Both the position numbers and the translations under genes were made by a program. Below the pieces are notes generated by a model. That model searched no databases and was not told the origin of the DNA. It worked only from the letters and a program-made list of their open reading frames with translations. Shown here piece after piece: positions 35,406 through 44,123 of a stretch of DNA of 64,000 nucleotides. Origin of the DNA: Dasania marina DSM 21967. GTDB taxonomy: Bacteria > Pseudomonadota > Gammaproteobacteria > Pseudomonadales > Dasaniaceae. Position 1 is the first letter of the stretch; every line of letters begins with the position of its first letter. The stretch is from positions 138,734-202,733 of the forward strand of contig NZ_KB891586.1 in the NCBI RefSeq assembly GCF_000373485.1. Reading direction: 5' to 3'.

Positions 35406-35597
35406 ATGTCACAAACTGAATACACAAAAGCCAATGCAAAAAACGGCATCTCGGGGCAAAAGATACTGGATGCTGGGTTGAATGTTTTTGGCTTGCAACT
35501 AGTGCTGGAGTCATTTACTGAAATAGCAGGCAAGGACACCACGCCCCTAGAGTTCACTTATCTGGGCGTAAAGGTGAAGCTTCAGATTGATGAGTAA
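35406..35597 (+). CDS. Small prophage protein, unknown
   Basis: 63 residues; CCGGAGTTT leader. Preceded by the TTAGACCAGAT motif shared with neighbouring gene junctions. No family recognised. Confidence 0.6.
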   Translation: MSQTEYTKANAKNGISGQKILDAGLNVFGLQLVLESFTEIAGKDTTPLEFTYLGVKVKLQIDE

Positions 35598-35635
35598 CGC
35601 GTAATTAGACCACTAAAACAACATAGGTGATAAAA

Positions 35636-35842
35636 ATGGATAACCTAATTGAAGCTTTGCAAATATTTATGAAGTACAAGAATGTTAAGTGGCCAACAAA
35701 CTGTAGCCACGATGTACTTGCGATAATGGACGTTGAACAATCAGAAGTTTCAAAAGCGGACACTAAGCGGCTAGATGAGCTTGATTTCTTTTGGAGCGAA
35801 GAGTACGACTGCTTTATTTCATTTCATTACGGCAGCGCTTAA
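35636..35842 (+). CDS. Small prophage protein, unknown
   Basis: 68 residues, acidic, aromatic-rich C-terminus (FFWSEEYDCFISFHYGSA). AGGTGA precedes the ATG; the preceding junction carries TTAGACCA. No family recognised. Confidence 0.6.
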   Translation: MDNLIEALQIFMKYKNVKWPTNCSHDVLAIMDVEQSEVSKADTKRLDELDFFWSEEYDCFISFHYGSA

Positions 35843-35887
35843 CTTTTCAACTAGACCATAAAGCCGTGTTAGCGGCAGGGAATTTAA

Positions 35888-36094
35888 ATGTTCAGTGGCG
35901 ATGAGATTACCACCATAAGAAAATCAATTATTGACGGCGTTAATGCCGCAAAAAATAGCGGAATTGATGTTGATTATCCAGAATCATTTACAGCTGAGAG
36001 TGAAAATAATGGAAAGAAAATAACCGTAAAGTACCCACTTTTTGATAGTTCTCGACCGCTTGAGGTGGACGCACCACCATTGCGCAATGGGTGA
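35888..36094 (+). CDS. Small prophage protein, unknown
   Basis: 68 residues; leader GGCAGGG. Last gene of the AT-richer small-gene run; the junction before it carries CTAGACCA. No family recognised. Confidence 0.55.
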   Translation: MFSGDEITTIRKSIIDGVNAAKNSGIDVDYPESFTAESENNGKKITVKYPLFDSSRPLEVDAPPLRNG

Positions 36095-36157
36095 AGCTCT
36101 AACAACGACCATATGACGCTGAAACCCTGCACCGCTCAGCAGCGCATAGCGCAAATG

Positions 36158-36367
36158 TCAATCAAAAACAAACAACTCAAACACCTCACACCGCAGCTCA
36201 GCAGCGAGCTGCTCAATCAAATCAAATCGGGGGCCTTGTAGCCCCCTTTCTATATTGCTTATCGTTTCCACGGTGCAATGTACACGCTCGGCTAACTCAT
36301 CCTGTGTTATCGACCGTTGCGCCCTGTAAAACGCAACATTCTTACCAAACTTATGTTTTAAATTCAT
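36158..36367 (-). CDS. XRE-type helix-turn-helix regulator
   Basis: 69 residues from ATG 36367 (an upstream ATG at 36400 would add 11). A complete Cro/CI-like helix-turn-helix fills the protein (NVAFYRAQRSITQDELAER, CTVETISNIERG). It is transcribed against the early operon, in front of the late control region. It could be a second switch protein or a superinfection factor; no partner toxin is visible. Confidence 0.78.
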   Translation of the reverse strand: MNLKHKFGKNVAFYRAQRSITQDELAERVHCTVETISNIERGLQGPRFDLIEQLAAELRCEVFELFVFD

Positions 36368-36559
36368 GGTGGCAATAATTAATGTGTTGGTGTATGGCAT
36401 TGCATTTTAATAACTTGCGGCTATATTCAACACGGAGTAAAACTTCGGGATTGGTGTTTTTTTATCCACACACATTAACCGGCAAATAATAAGCCAAATA
36501 TGCGGTACGGGAGAAGGAGTCGATTGGCCGTTTTCGTTGTAATGGAGGCCAAGCAGGCT

Positions 36560-36856
36560 ATGTACGAAATGGAAATATCAGAAGAACAATTAAACGCTAT
36601 CAAACTAGCAAAGCTTACCATAGTAAAATCACCAAGTGGCAAGGCGCTATTAATGCCCTGTAATAGCTTGGCTAAAACGCTACTGATTGATGAGCTATCC
36701 ACGATTAAAGACTCGTTGCGATTGCTGCAACTGAGTTTATGCGGTCACTCAGGCGACCCCATAACATTAGAGGCCGAGCCCCAGCAAGGCATTGCAAACC
36801 TAATAGATGATTTAATTATGAAGCTAGAAAAAAGCCGCAAATTAATAGCGGCTTAG
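36560..36856 (+). CDS. Small prophage protein, unknown
   Basis: 98 residues from the ATG at 36560, chosen because GGAGG lies 10 bases upstream. Helical, leucine- and lysine-rich, no recognised motif. Convergent with and overlapping by 4 bases the Ogr-like gene. Confidence 0.6.
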   Translation: MYEMEISEEQLNAIKLAKLTIVKSPSGKALLMPCNSLAKTLLIDELSTIKDSLRLLQLSLCGHSGDPITLEAEPQQGIANLIDDLIMKLEKSRKLIAA

Positions 36857-37110
36857 TTGGCAGGCACCGACAGGAAGCGATTGAATAATTGCATCCTGTC
36901 TTTTTCACACATATTTTGCAGCAACTCAAAAACAGCACCATCGCTGGCTTGTTTGGCAGGGTTAATAGAGTGCGAAAACGATTGCGTAATCACAAACGTA
37001 TGCCCGCAAAAAACATCACTACAGGCACAGTATAGGTTAGTCACCTGCTCACTCAGCAGCTTAGTTGACCTTACCCGCGCTTTCGCCCCACACAAACACT
37101 TAACCGCCAT
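36853..37110 (-). CDS. Ogr/Delta-like zinc-finger activator of late genes
   Basis: 85 residues from ATG 37110 (GGGGG upstream). The zinc-binding pattern CLCGAKARVRS...YCACSD..CGHTFV is that of P2 Ogr/P4 Delta, which bind upstream of late promoters and recruit RNA polymerase. In P2 ogr lies beyond the tail genes; here it lies between the early genes and the portal gene, a rearranged but functional-looking position. Likely target: the dyad between terminase and scaffold genes. Confidence 0.85.
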   Translation of the reverse strand: MAVKCLCGAKARVRSTKLLSEQVTNLYCACSDVFCGHTFVITQSFSHSINPAKQASDGAVFELLQNMCEKDRMQLFNRFLSVPAN

Positions 37111-37175
37111 AGCTACCCCCGTTGCCAAGGTGTAATTTTAGCACTTATAAGTGCGCTTTTAAACTTTGCCGGGCC

Positions 37176-38213
37176 TTACGGGCTAATAAAGCCGGGCTCT
37201 TTAAACTGTATGGGGTTACCGGTAAACAACTTATTTAAGCACTTAAAGGGCAACTGCCTGGGCACCACCTCGTTTTCGTAGTCCACCCGCATAATTTTTT
37301 CTATATCACCAAAACCCACCGTATTTTCGGGCATAATACCCGCCAAGGCTGGCTGTATACGGTGCATACTAATAACATCGTTACGGCTAATATTTTTAAT
37401 GCGCTCAAATTCATCTTTGGTGGCTATATCGCCTACCGGCAAAATTTGCACATCGTCTTTTTTGCCGCCGGGTAAGTTCACAAACAGGTTTTTAAAGTTA
37501 CCCACCCCTTTGCTTTCTTGTATTTTGTGTTGCAGGGTTTTGGCGTCTTCATCTTCTAGCGCCGCACCACAATAAAACACAAAGCCACTATGGCTGCCGT
37601 TTTCATAATAGCGCCGCCTAAACAGGGTGGCGCTCTCGTTTAGCAATGCCGACTGTATGCCACCCATATAATCGGGCACCCCGTAAATTTGTTGCCTAAC
37701 GCAATAGCGCTTGCAGTGCACCACCTCGCCTTTTTTAAATGCTGTGTAGGTTCGGTCGGGCTTAATCATGCAATACGTATTGGGGGCTATCATGCGCCGC
37801 ATATTTAAGCCTGGCAGCGTGGTTAACCGCAGCAGCTTGCCCAGCCTATTGGTGTAGGCCTGCAAATAAAACTGCCCAAACATGCCATATTCTATGGCGG
37901 CTTTTTCCATTTCTTCTAAGGGAAAAATATCGTTATCCTCATAAAAACGGATAATAGAGTTTTTCTTAATGGCCAATGCCGAGCCATGGTGGGCATTAAC
38001 TGATTCAAGCTTAGCCAAGCCAACCAACGACACCGGCGGCGTGTAATACACATCGTTATTATCTTTAAACACCCCTAAATAATCCGTAATATTCGTTGCC
38101 AGCACCGATTCTGGGTCACCAAAGCTAAAGGCCATGCTCTTTTTTTTGCTAGTGCTAGTGCTTGGCGCCTTGAAATTTTGCATATTACGGTGCAGGTTAT
38201 CTTTGCGGCTCAT
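37176..38213 (-). CDS. Phage portal protein (P2 gpQ family)
   Basis: 345 residues with the gpQ-family sequence pattern (FSFGDPESVL, GMFGQFYLQAYTN, PDYMGGIQSALLNESATLFRRRYYENG, RNDVISMHRIQPALAGIMPENT). It forms the head vertex through which DNA enters and to which the tail attaches. Transcribed leftward behind the terminase gene, as in P2. Confidence 0.95.
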   Translation of the reverse strand: MSRKDNLHRNMQNFKAPSTSTSKKKSMAFSFGDPESVLATNITDYLGVFKDNNDVYYTPPVSLVGLAKLESVNAHHGSALAIKKNSIIRFYEDNDIFPLEEMEKAAIEYGMFGQFYLQAYTNRLGKLLRLTTLPGLNMRRMIAPNTYCMIKPDRTYTAFKKGEVVHCKRYCVRQQIYGVPDYMGGIQSALLNESATLFRRRYYENGSHSGFVFYCGAALEDEDAKTLQHKIQESKGVGNFKNLFVNLPGGKKDDVQILPVGDIATKDEFERIKNISRNDVISMHRIQPALAGIMPENTVGFGDIEKIMRVDYENEVVPRQLPFKCLNKLFTGNPIQFKEPGFISP

Positions 38214-38234
38214 TGGGCATCCTTAAACGTGGTG

Positions 38235-39986
38235 TTAGCCAACCCTACTTTTACGTTGCGGGCCAGATAAAGGTTCATTGTGTATTGCGTGCATAATCGA
38301 CCAGGCCACATCGGCATGGCCTAAATCGGCGGTTCTATCGGCGGCATAGGTTATTTGGTCACTGTTAGTCACAATTTGCCGTATTTGCATAAATGATTGT
38401 GGTATCGATTGTTCGCCAGCATCCCATGCAATGCGGCCACCCTCTATAACGTCTTGCGCTTTTAGCACCAATTGCGTTTTAGTGTTCATGCCATAATGTA
38501 TGGGCGTGGCGCGTGGGTAGTAACGTTTAACCATTTCAAACACACCACCACCGGGGCCGGTAACATCTATGCCCATGTATTGAATATTGTAGCGCTGGGT
38601 GATTTCTTTAATGCGGCTAGCTTGGCTGGCATAGCTGCCCATTAAATTAAACCATTCCAACACCCTAAATTTGCCACCGGCATCAAGGGGTGGTGCCACC
38701 ACACAAAATATTGATTTATCGCCTTTTCTTGCAGGGTCATAGCCCGCCCACACCGGGGTATTATCAAACGGCCTAGCCAGTGCTTTATTAAAGTCCTTCC
38801 ACTTTTCGTAACTATCAACACCACAGGCCAACAGCTTATCAAGGGTAAATACGCCATCGCCTTCGCGCCTAAATTCGCACATAAACAAATTGCGAAACAC
38901 CGCATCGGGGCGCTCATTGCGCAGCTGCGCTATATCGAATAAATCACAGCCTTTGGCCTCAGCATCTACCACCGTTACCATGTTACGCCAGATACCATCA
39001 GCGCATAGCAGGCCATCTTTTAAGGTTTCGTGATCTAGCGGTATTTCTATTTTCTTTTTGCGTTTGCGGGCTTTGTTAAACCACTCACCCGTCCATAAGG
39101 GGTAAGCGCTGTGGCTTTCCATTGATGGCGTACTAAAATACGTGGTGCGCCATTTCTTTTGTGATGCTATGCCGCTAGCCACTTCGTTAACCTTGGCAAA
39201 GCTTTGCATCCAAAACACTTCATCTACATACAAGTGGCCGTGGTAGCCCTGGGCAGTGCGCGCATTGGTGCTCAAAAAGCGCAGCTCAGCGCCATTACTC
39301 AGCACAATCACATCGCCTTTTAGCTCTATATCAAAATAGTCTTTAGCAAAACCAATAATATAAGCCTTAAATATATTGGCTTGATCTTTAGAGGCCGATA
39401 AAAATATTTGGTTATCGCCCGTTAGCACCGCATCTTCGAAGGCTTCCCACGCAAAATAAAACGTAGCGCCTATTTGCCGGCTTTTTAAAATAAACCGCAT
39501 ACGGTATGACTTAGCGTCATGCCAGGTGTTCTGGTATTCATAAAACAGCTCTTTGCGTATAGTCGCTAGCTGCTCTGCCGTAATCCCCGACACATCGTTT
39601 TTAACTTTCTTGCTACGCTCTTTTTTATTCTTGCCGCCACCGCCGCCATCATTACCAGCCGCCATGCCTTTTTTTAGCTGTATGGCCTTGGCTTTCTTTT
39701 GCTCTATGCCCGCCAGCTTATCGAGCTGGTTTATTAGCCTATCCATTTCAGCTAGCTGGTCGGGCTTTTTATTGTCGCGCTCAGCCAACAAGCAAATGCG
39801 GCGGCTAATAGCCTGCTCTACCGTTTCATGGGTTAGCAGCAAATCCCACTGATGCTTAACAATCCAATAACGCACGATGCGTTCATTGTTTAGTTCTAGG
39901 GTTTCTCTAATTTCTTTAACGGAATGCTTTTTTAAATAAAGCATTTTAGCCGTTTCTATCGTTTCTTTGGGGTATCTCGATGCCAT
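38235..39986 (-). CDS. Terminase large subunit (P2 gpP family)
   Basis: 583 residues. An N-terminal helix-turn-helix (KKHSVKEIRETLELNNERIVRYW) precedes the ATPase with Walker A-like FILKSRQIGATF and Walker B LYVDEVFWM, and a C-terminal RNase H-like nuclease with acidic residues in AGYDPARKGDKS and MGIDVTGPGGG. It cuts and packages DNA. It is first in the leftward late operon terminase-portal. Confidence 0.95.
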   Translation of the reverse strand: MASRYPKETIETAKMLYLKKHSVKEIRETLELNNERIVRYWIVKHQWDLLLTHETVEQAISRRICLLAERDNKKPDQLAEMDRLINQLDKLAGIEQKKAKAIQLKKGMAAGNDGGGGGKNKKERSKKVKNDVSGITAEQLATIRKELFYEYQNTWHDAKSYRMRFILKSRQIGATFYFAWEAFEDAVLTGDNQIFLSASKDQANIFKAYIIGFAKDYFDIELKGDVIVLSNGAELRFLSTNARTAQGYHGHLYVDEVFWMQSFAKVNEVASGIASQKKWRTTYFSTPSMESHSAYPLWTGEWFNKARKRKKKIEIPLDHETLKDGLLCADGIWRNMVTVVDAEAKGCDLFDIAQLRNERPDAVFRNLFMCEFRREGDGVFTLDKLLACGVDSYEKWKDFNKALARPFDNTPVWAGYDPARKGDKSIFCVVAPPLDAGGKFRVLEWFNLMGSYASQASRIKEITQRYNIQYMGIDVTGPGGGVFEMVKRYYPRATPIHYGMNTKTQLVLKAQDVIEGGRIAWDAGEQSIPQSFMQIRQIVTNSDQITYAADRTADLGHADVAWSIMHAIHNEPLSGPQRKSRVG

Positions 39987-40041
39987 GCCGCGCAGTTTAT
40001 AGCGTTTTGTTAGCCCATTATTGCTAAGTCAGTTTTGCAAA

Positions 40042-40074
40042 GTTTGTTATACAGCAATGCAAAATAACGCAAAC
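40042..40074. promoter_or_regulatory. Dyad in divergent late promoter region
   Basis: GTTTGTTAT (40042-40050) and ATAACGCAAAC (40064-40074) form an imperfect inverted repeat between the divergent terminase and scaffold genes. This is where P2-type phages place Ogr sites for both late operons. Assignment by position and symmetry only. Confidence 0.5.
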
Positions 40075-40167
40075 CGTAACACTTTGAATGCGGCATTTTT
40101 TGCGCTTAAAGTGGGGCCTCTTGAAAGCACAGCGATTAACAGCAACCACCACCACTAAGGCAATTTA

Positions 40168-41031
40168 ATGGCACGCGAATTAAAAACAGGTTGGTTAAAA
40201 ATAGCCACTAGCGGTTCGGTAGTTTATGGCAAGTCTGATGGCCGTGTAATTCAAAAAGATTGGCTATTGCAAATGGCCGAAAACTACAACACCAACGTGC
40301 ATACCGCACAGTTATGGTTTGAACACACGCGCTTTTATGGCTCAGCCGGTAAAGTGTTAGCGTTAAAAATTGAAGATGCTGTAGAGGATCAGCTAGCCGG
40401 TGAAATCCACCTGTTTGCCATACTCGCCCCCAACGATGCATTAATTCAAAATAACAAACAGGGTTATTACACCTTTTGCTCTATAGAGGTAGGCGAAGAT
40501 TACCTGGGTAAAGGCAGTTATTTTTTACAAGGCGTAGGCGTAACCGATGAGCCAGCCAGCGCGGGCGTTTCAGAGTTAAAATTCAGCAAGCAAGACACCC
40601 CACCCAGCTACACCGCCCAATCCATAGAGTTTAACGCCAGCCAAATCGAAGACGAACGCAATTTTTTAAATCGTCTATTGCCCAACAAAAAACACCCAAC
40701 ATCTTTTAACGAAACCAGCGAGAGCGAACCCGCCATGAACGAAAAGCAATTTCAAGCGTTTAACCAATCGATAGAAAACCAAACAGCGGCAATAACAGCA
40801 CTCGCCGAGTCATTCAAAGCCAAGCCTGCATCCGAAGGCGAAACACCCGCAGCAGCAGCAGAGCCCAGCAGCGAGTTTACCGCCCTGCAAGAAACCATTA
40901 CCGCGCAATCAGCGGCACTTGAAAAGCTAACAGCCCAATTTTCTAAATTGCTTGAAGAACAGCCAGGCACAGAATTAGAAGAAACAGCCGGCGGTGATGC
41001 TGCCGGCCGTACATTCAAAAAAACCCTGTAG
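40168..41031 (+). CDS. Capsid scaffolding protein (P2 gpO family)
   Basis: 287 residues. The N-terminal 160 residues form the gpO-type protease domain (TGWLKIATSGSVVYG, WFEHTRFYGSAGKV); then comes a Gln/Ala/Glu-rich helical scaffold region. P2 gpO directs head assembly and cleaves itself and the capsid protein. First gene of the rightward late operon. Confidence 0.93.
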   Translation: MARELKTGWLKIATSGSVVYGKSDGRVIQKDWLLQMAENYNTNVHTAQLWFEHTRFYGSAGKVLALKIEDAVEDQLAGEIHLFAILAPNDALIQNNKQGYYTFCSIEVGEDYLGKGSYFLQGVGVTDEPASAGVSELKFSKQDTPPSYTAQSIEFNASQIEDERNFLNRLLPNKKHPTSFNETSESEPAMNEKQFQAFNQSIENQTAAITALAESFKAKPASEGETPAAAAEPSSEFTALQETITAQSAALEKLTAQFSKLLEEQPGTELEETAGGDAAGRTFKKTL

Positions 41032-41091
41032 TTACGCTAAAGCCACAGTAAATTTTAACAAAATCCGATTAGCAACAGAGAGAGCAAAACC

Positions 41092-42126
41092 ATGCTACGC
41101 AAAACCGCTTTAGCCTTTTCTATTATGGCTGCCAACATTGCCGAAACCTACGAAGTCGATGACGTAAGCAAAAAGTTTTCGGCAACACCCTCTATCGCCC
41201 AAGAGCTAGTAGATGCTATTACCCTAGAAGATGGCTTCTTAAAATTAATCAACGTAGTGCCTGTTGATGAATTGCAAGGCGAAAAAGTCATGGGCAGCGC
41301 CAACGGCATAGTGCCCAAGCGCACCAATACCGCAGTAGGTGACCGCCTAACAACCGACATTTTAAACCTAGGCAGCAAAACCTTTCAGTTATACAAAAGC
41401 GAATTCGATGTGCACATTAAATACAGCACAATCGATAGCTGGGCAAAGTTCCCCAACCTAGATGAAAAATACGGCAAGTATGTGCGCAAGCAAATTGCCC
41501 TAGGCCGCATCATGGTGGGCTGGCACGGCACTAGCGCAGCAACCGTTACCGACCCTAGTACCTACACCATGGGTGAAGATGTTAACAAAGGCTGGTTTCA
41601 AATATTGCGCGACTATAACAGCGGCGCACAAATTCTGGACGAAGGTGCAACAACAAGCCAAATTCGCATAGGCACCGGCGGCGACTACGTTAATCTTGAT
41701 GCAGCCGTACACGACTGCAAACAAATGCTAAACATCATTCACCGCGATGCTAGCGACCTAGTAGCCATCATCGGCACCGACTTACTCGCCGAAGATAAAA
41801 CCCAGCTTTACATAAGCCAAGGCCAAACACCTACCGAAAAAGAGCGCATAGAAAACACAGCGGTAACACGCACCTATGCAGGCTTGCCAGCCATCAAACC
41901 GCCTTCGCACTTCCCTGCACGCGGCATCATGGTTACCTCGTTAGATAACCTATCAATCTATTACCAAAGCAGCTCAGTGCGCCGCAAAATTGAAGATAAT
42001 TCAAAACGCGATCGCATAGAAGACTTTAACTCGCTTAACGAAGGTTACGTTATCGAAGACGAAGAGAAAGCAGCAGCCTTTGAGTTTGAAAACGTTAAGT
42101 TATACAACGGCACCGCCTGGGTATAA
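41092..42126 (+). CDS. Major capsid protein (P2 gpN family)
   Basis: 344 residues, the usual length, with the gpN pattern (FLKLINVVPVDELQGEKV, ALGRIMVGWHGTSAA, QTPTEKERIEN, YYQSSSVRRKIEDN). It forms the icosahedral head. AGAGAG precedes the ATG. A terminator follows 10 bases downstream. Confidence 0.95.
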   Translation: MLRKTALAFSIMAANIAETYEVDDVSKKFSATPSIAQELVDAITLEDGFLKLINVVPVDELQGEKVMGSANGIVPKRTNTAVGDRLTTDILNLGSKTFQLYKSEFDVHIKYSTIDSWAKFPNLDEKYGKYVRKQIALGRIMVGWHGTSAATVTDPSTYTMGEDVNKGWFQILRDYNSGAQILDEGATTSQIRIGTGGDYVNLDAAVHDCKQMLNIIHRDASDLVAIIGTDLLAEDKTQLYISQGQTPTEKERIENTAVTRTYAGLPAIKPPSHFPARGIMVTSLDNLSIYYQSSSVRRKIEDNSKRDRIEDFNSLNEGYVIEDEEKAAAFEFENVKLYNGTAWV

Positions 42127-42136
42127 AACACCATTG

Positions 42137-42159
42137 CCCCGCTACGGCGGGGATTTTTT
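42137..42159 (+). terminator. Intrinsic terminator after capsid gene
   Basis: CCCCGC-TACG-GCGGGG followed by A and six T's. It sits within the late operon between the capsid and terminase small-subunit genes, so readthrough must supply downstream genes while capsid mRNA is enriched. Confidence 0.85.
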
Positions 42160-42243
42160 AGACCTATTCAAATAAATCGCTGTCTTAATCCCCAGCCAGT
42201 GGTTTATCTAAATAAGTTTGGCCAACAAAACGAGCATAAAACC

Positions 42244-43125
42244 ATGAGCATTGCACAGCGCAGGCAACAACAAAAATTAGCAACGGCTAAAAAATCAGCC
42301 GAAAAAGTAACAGCCGATAATGCCCAGCAAAAACAAGAGCGGGTAGCCAAGCGTGGCCCCTTGCCCGGTAGCACCAGCATGGCCGTGCAACGCCAACAAA
42401 AAAAGCTAGCCGCACTCGCCAAGCAACAACAAAGCGAAGCCACCACCGCCGATCAAAACGCCTTAGCAGAAGCCCTAAAGGCCGGTAACTTCACCACCGA
42501 TGCGCCCGCAAACTACGACACCGCACTAGCCCAGCTAGAAAAGCACCGCAGCCAACTAGAAGGCCTAGTAAGCGTAAAAGATAAAGAAGCTTTTAAAGCC
42601 CAAATTATCGGCCACTATATGCCGTTTTTAGAAGGCTACATAGAAAGCGAAGCCCACTACCACAACGAGGTACTAACCACCTTAGCAATATGGGCCATAG
42701 ACGTAGACGACCTAGCCGTAGGCATGCGCCTAGCCAACTATGCCGTAGAGCAACAGCAACCCAGCCCACGCTTTATTCGAAGTGAGTTTGCCCAATTTAT
42801 TACCGAGCAAGTCACCGACTGGGCACAACGCCAATTTAAAGCCGGTGCCAGTGCGGCCCCCTACTTTGATGCGCTAATAGAAAACATCGAAACAAACACA
42901 TGGCTGGTTGAATTCCCCATAGCCCTTAGCAAAATGTATAAGCAAGCCGCCTTGTTTGCCGAGCAAGAGGGCGACCTAGCCACCGCCGTTGCCTTTTTTG
43001 AAAAGTGCATAGCCGCAAACCCCGAAAAGCACGGTGTAAAAACAAAATACCAAGTCGCGTTAACCGAATTAGCCAAGCTAAACCAGTCCAACCCCCAACA
43101 GCCTGAACAGGGCGAAGTGCAGTAA
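42244..43125 (+). CDS. Terminase small subunit (P2 gpM family)
   Basis: 293 residues from the ATG at 42244 (MSIAQRRQQQKLATAKK), somewhat longer than P2 gpM (about 250). A lysine/glutamine-rich N-terminal helix is followed by the gpM core (VLTTLAIWAIDVDDLAVGMRLANYAVEQ) and a TPR-like C-terminus. It recognises phage DNA for packaging. Confidence 0.9.
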   Translation: MSIAQRRQQQKLATAKKSAEKVTADNAQQKQERVAKRGPLPGSTSMAVQRQQKKLAALAKQQQSEATTADQNALAEALKAGNFTTDAPANYDTALAQLEKHRSQLEGLVSVKDKEAFKAQIIGHYMPFLEGYIESEAHYHNEVLTTLAIWAIDVDDLAVGMRLANYAVEQQQPSPRFIRSEFAQFITEQVTDWAQRQFKAGASAAPYFDALIENIETNTWLVEFPIALSKMYKQAALFAEQEGDLATAVAFFEKCIAANPEKHGVKTKYQVALTELAKLNQSNPQQPEQGEVQ

Positions 43126-43179
43126 TTTTTTTTACCGCAACTCAAACTGTTTCAGTGCTGTTTTTAACAAGGGCTTTAC

Positions 43180-43641
43180 ATGTACACAGGCAAAAGCGAT
43201 GACTACCTAGCCACCCAAATAGAAAACGATGGGTTTTACCCCTCGTTTACCCTGGGCGACTTTCAACGCGACTACAAAATGCCTAGCGAGTTTGCCCAAG
43301 AAACCGTAACCCAACACCTAATACTCGCCATGGTAGAGGTAAACAACAGCCTAAGCGCACAAAAAGCCGAGTGGCAAGGCCAAGGCAGCGCCACCTTAGA
43401 GGCAGTGGTATCGCCCACTATAAATAACGAACGCGTAAACGTGTTTTATTACCGCCGCGCCGTATTTGCCAAAGCCAAATACTTACTATTTGGCCAGCTT
43501 ATTAGCTATAGCCAGCGCGATACGGCCGAGCACTACGGCAAACAAAGCGAAGAAGTGCGCGACGAATTTTTAGCCGAAAGTAACAGCGCCATTAAAGCCC
43601 TACAAGGCCGCCGTGGCCGCATTTACGTGGCGGCCCTGTAA
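43180..43641 (+). CDS. Head completion/stabilisation protein (P2 gpL family)
   Basis: 153 residues with the gpL pattern (FYPSFTLGDFQRDYKMP, FYYRRAVFAKAKYLL, QRDTAEHYGKQS). It closes the head-tail junction. Its stop overlaps the next start (TAATG). Confidence 0.92.
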   Translation: MYTGKSDDYLATQIENDGFYPSFTLGDFQRDYKMPSEFAQETVTQHLILAMVEVNNSLSAQKAEWQGQGSATLEAVVSPTINNERVNVFYYRRAVFAKAKYLLFGQLISYSQRDTAEHYGKQSEEVRDEFLAESNSAIKALQGRRGRIYVAAL

Positions 43642-44123
43642 TGGCTGGCGAAAAACTTATGGCATTGCAAACCTACTTGCTTGAAAGCGGTTTATTTGCC
43701 GACCATGAAATAGAAAGCCACATGGAAAACAGCCGGCTTTACGCAGGTAAAAAAAACCTAGGGCTAGGCTACGAAATAGGCCGCGTGGAATACACCGCCA
43801 TTTTTAACATAGAGCCATGCACCCAACCGCCTAGCGTGTTACTGGCCCTAATCGCCAGCTGGTTAATAGAGTTTGATAACGAGCGGTTTAAACAAGGCTT
43901 AGCAGAACCCAGCTTCGATATAGACGCGCTTAGCCACACCACCGCCGACATAGAAATAGAAGTGCAGTTTAGCGAAACCATACAAATGGTAGAGCAAAAC
44001 AACGGGCCTATAAGCCACCTAGGTAAAACCTATGCCTGCGAAACCGTGCCCATAGAAGTATTTAGCCAAGTAGCGGTAGGCCACGACACCGGCCAAGCCG
44101 TTGATTTACCGGTAACCACATGA
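43641..44123 (+). CDS. Tail completion protein (P2 gpR family)
   Basis: 160 residues, typical size; MALQTYLLESGLF and the ASWLIEFDNERFKQGL stretch match gpR-type proteins, which terminate the tail tube end. It overlaps the following gene by 4 bases. Confidence 0.85.
   Translation: MAGEKLMALQTYLLESGLFADHEIESHMENSRLYAGKKNLGLGYEIGRVEYTAIFNIEPCTQPPSVLLALIASWLIEFDNERFKQGLAEPSFDIDALSHTTADIEIEVQFSETIQMVEQNNGPISHLGKTYACETVPIEVFSQVAVGHDTGQAVDLPVTT

Noticed and set aside
34600-36100. Integron-like cassette array (GTTAGAC resembles the attC core GTTRRRY)
   Set aside because: Only one junction fits the core; no matching RYYYAAC partner at proper distance in the others, and no integron integrase. Kept as a shared junction motif only.
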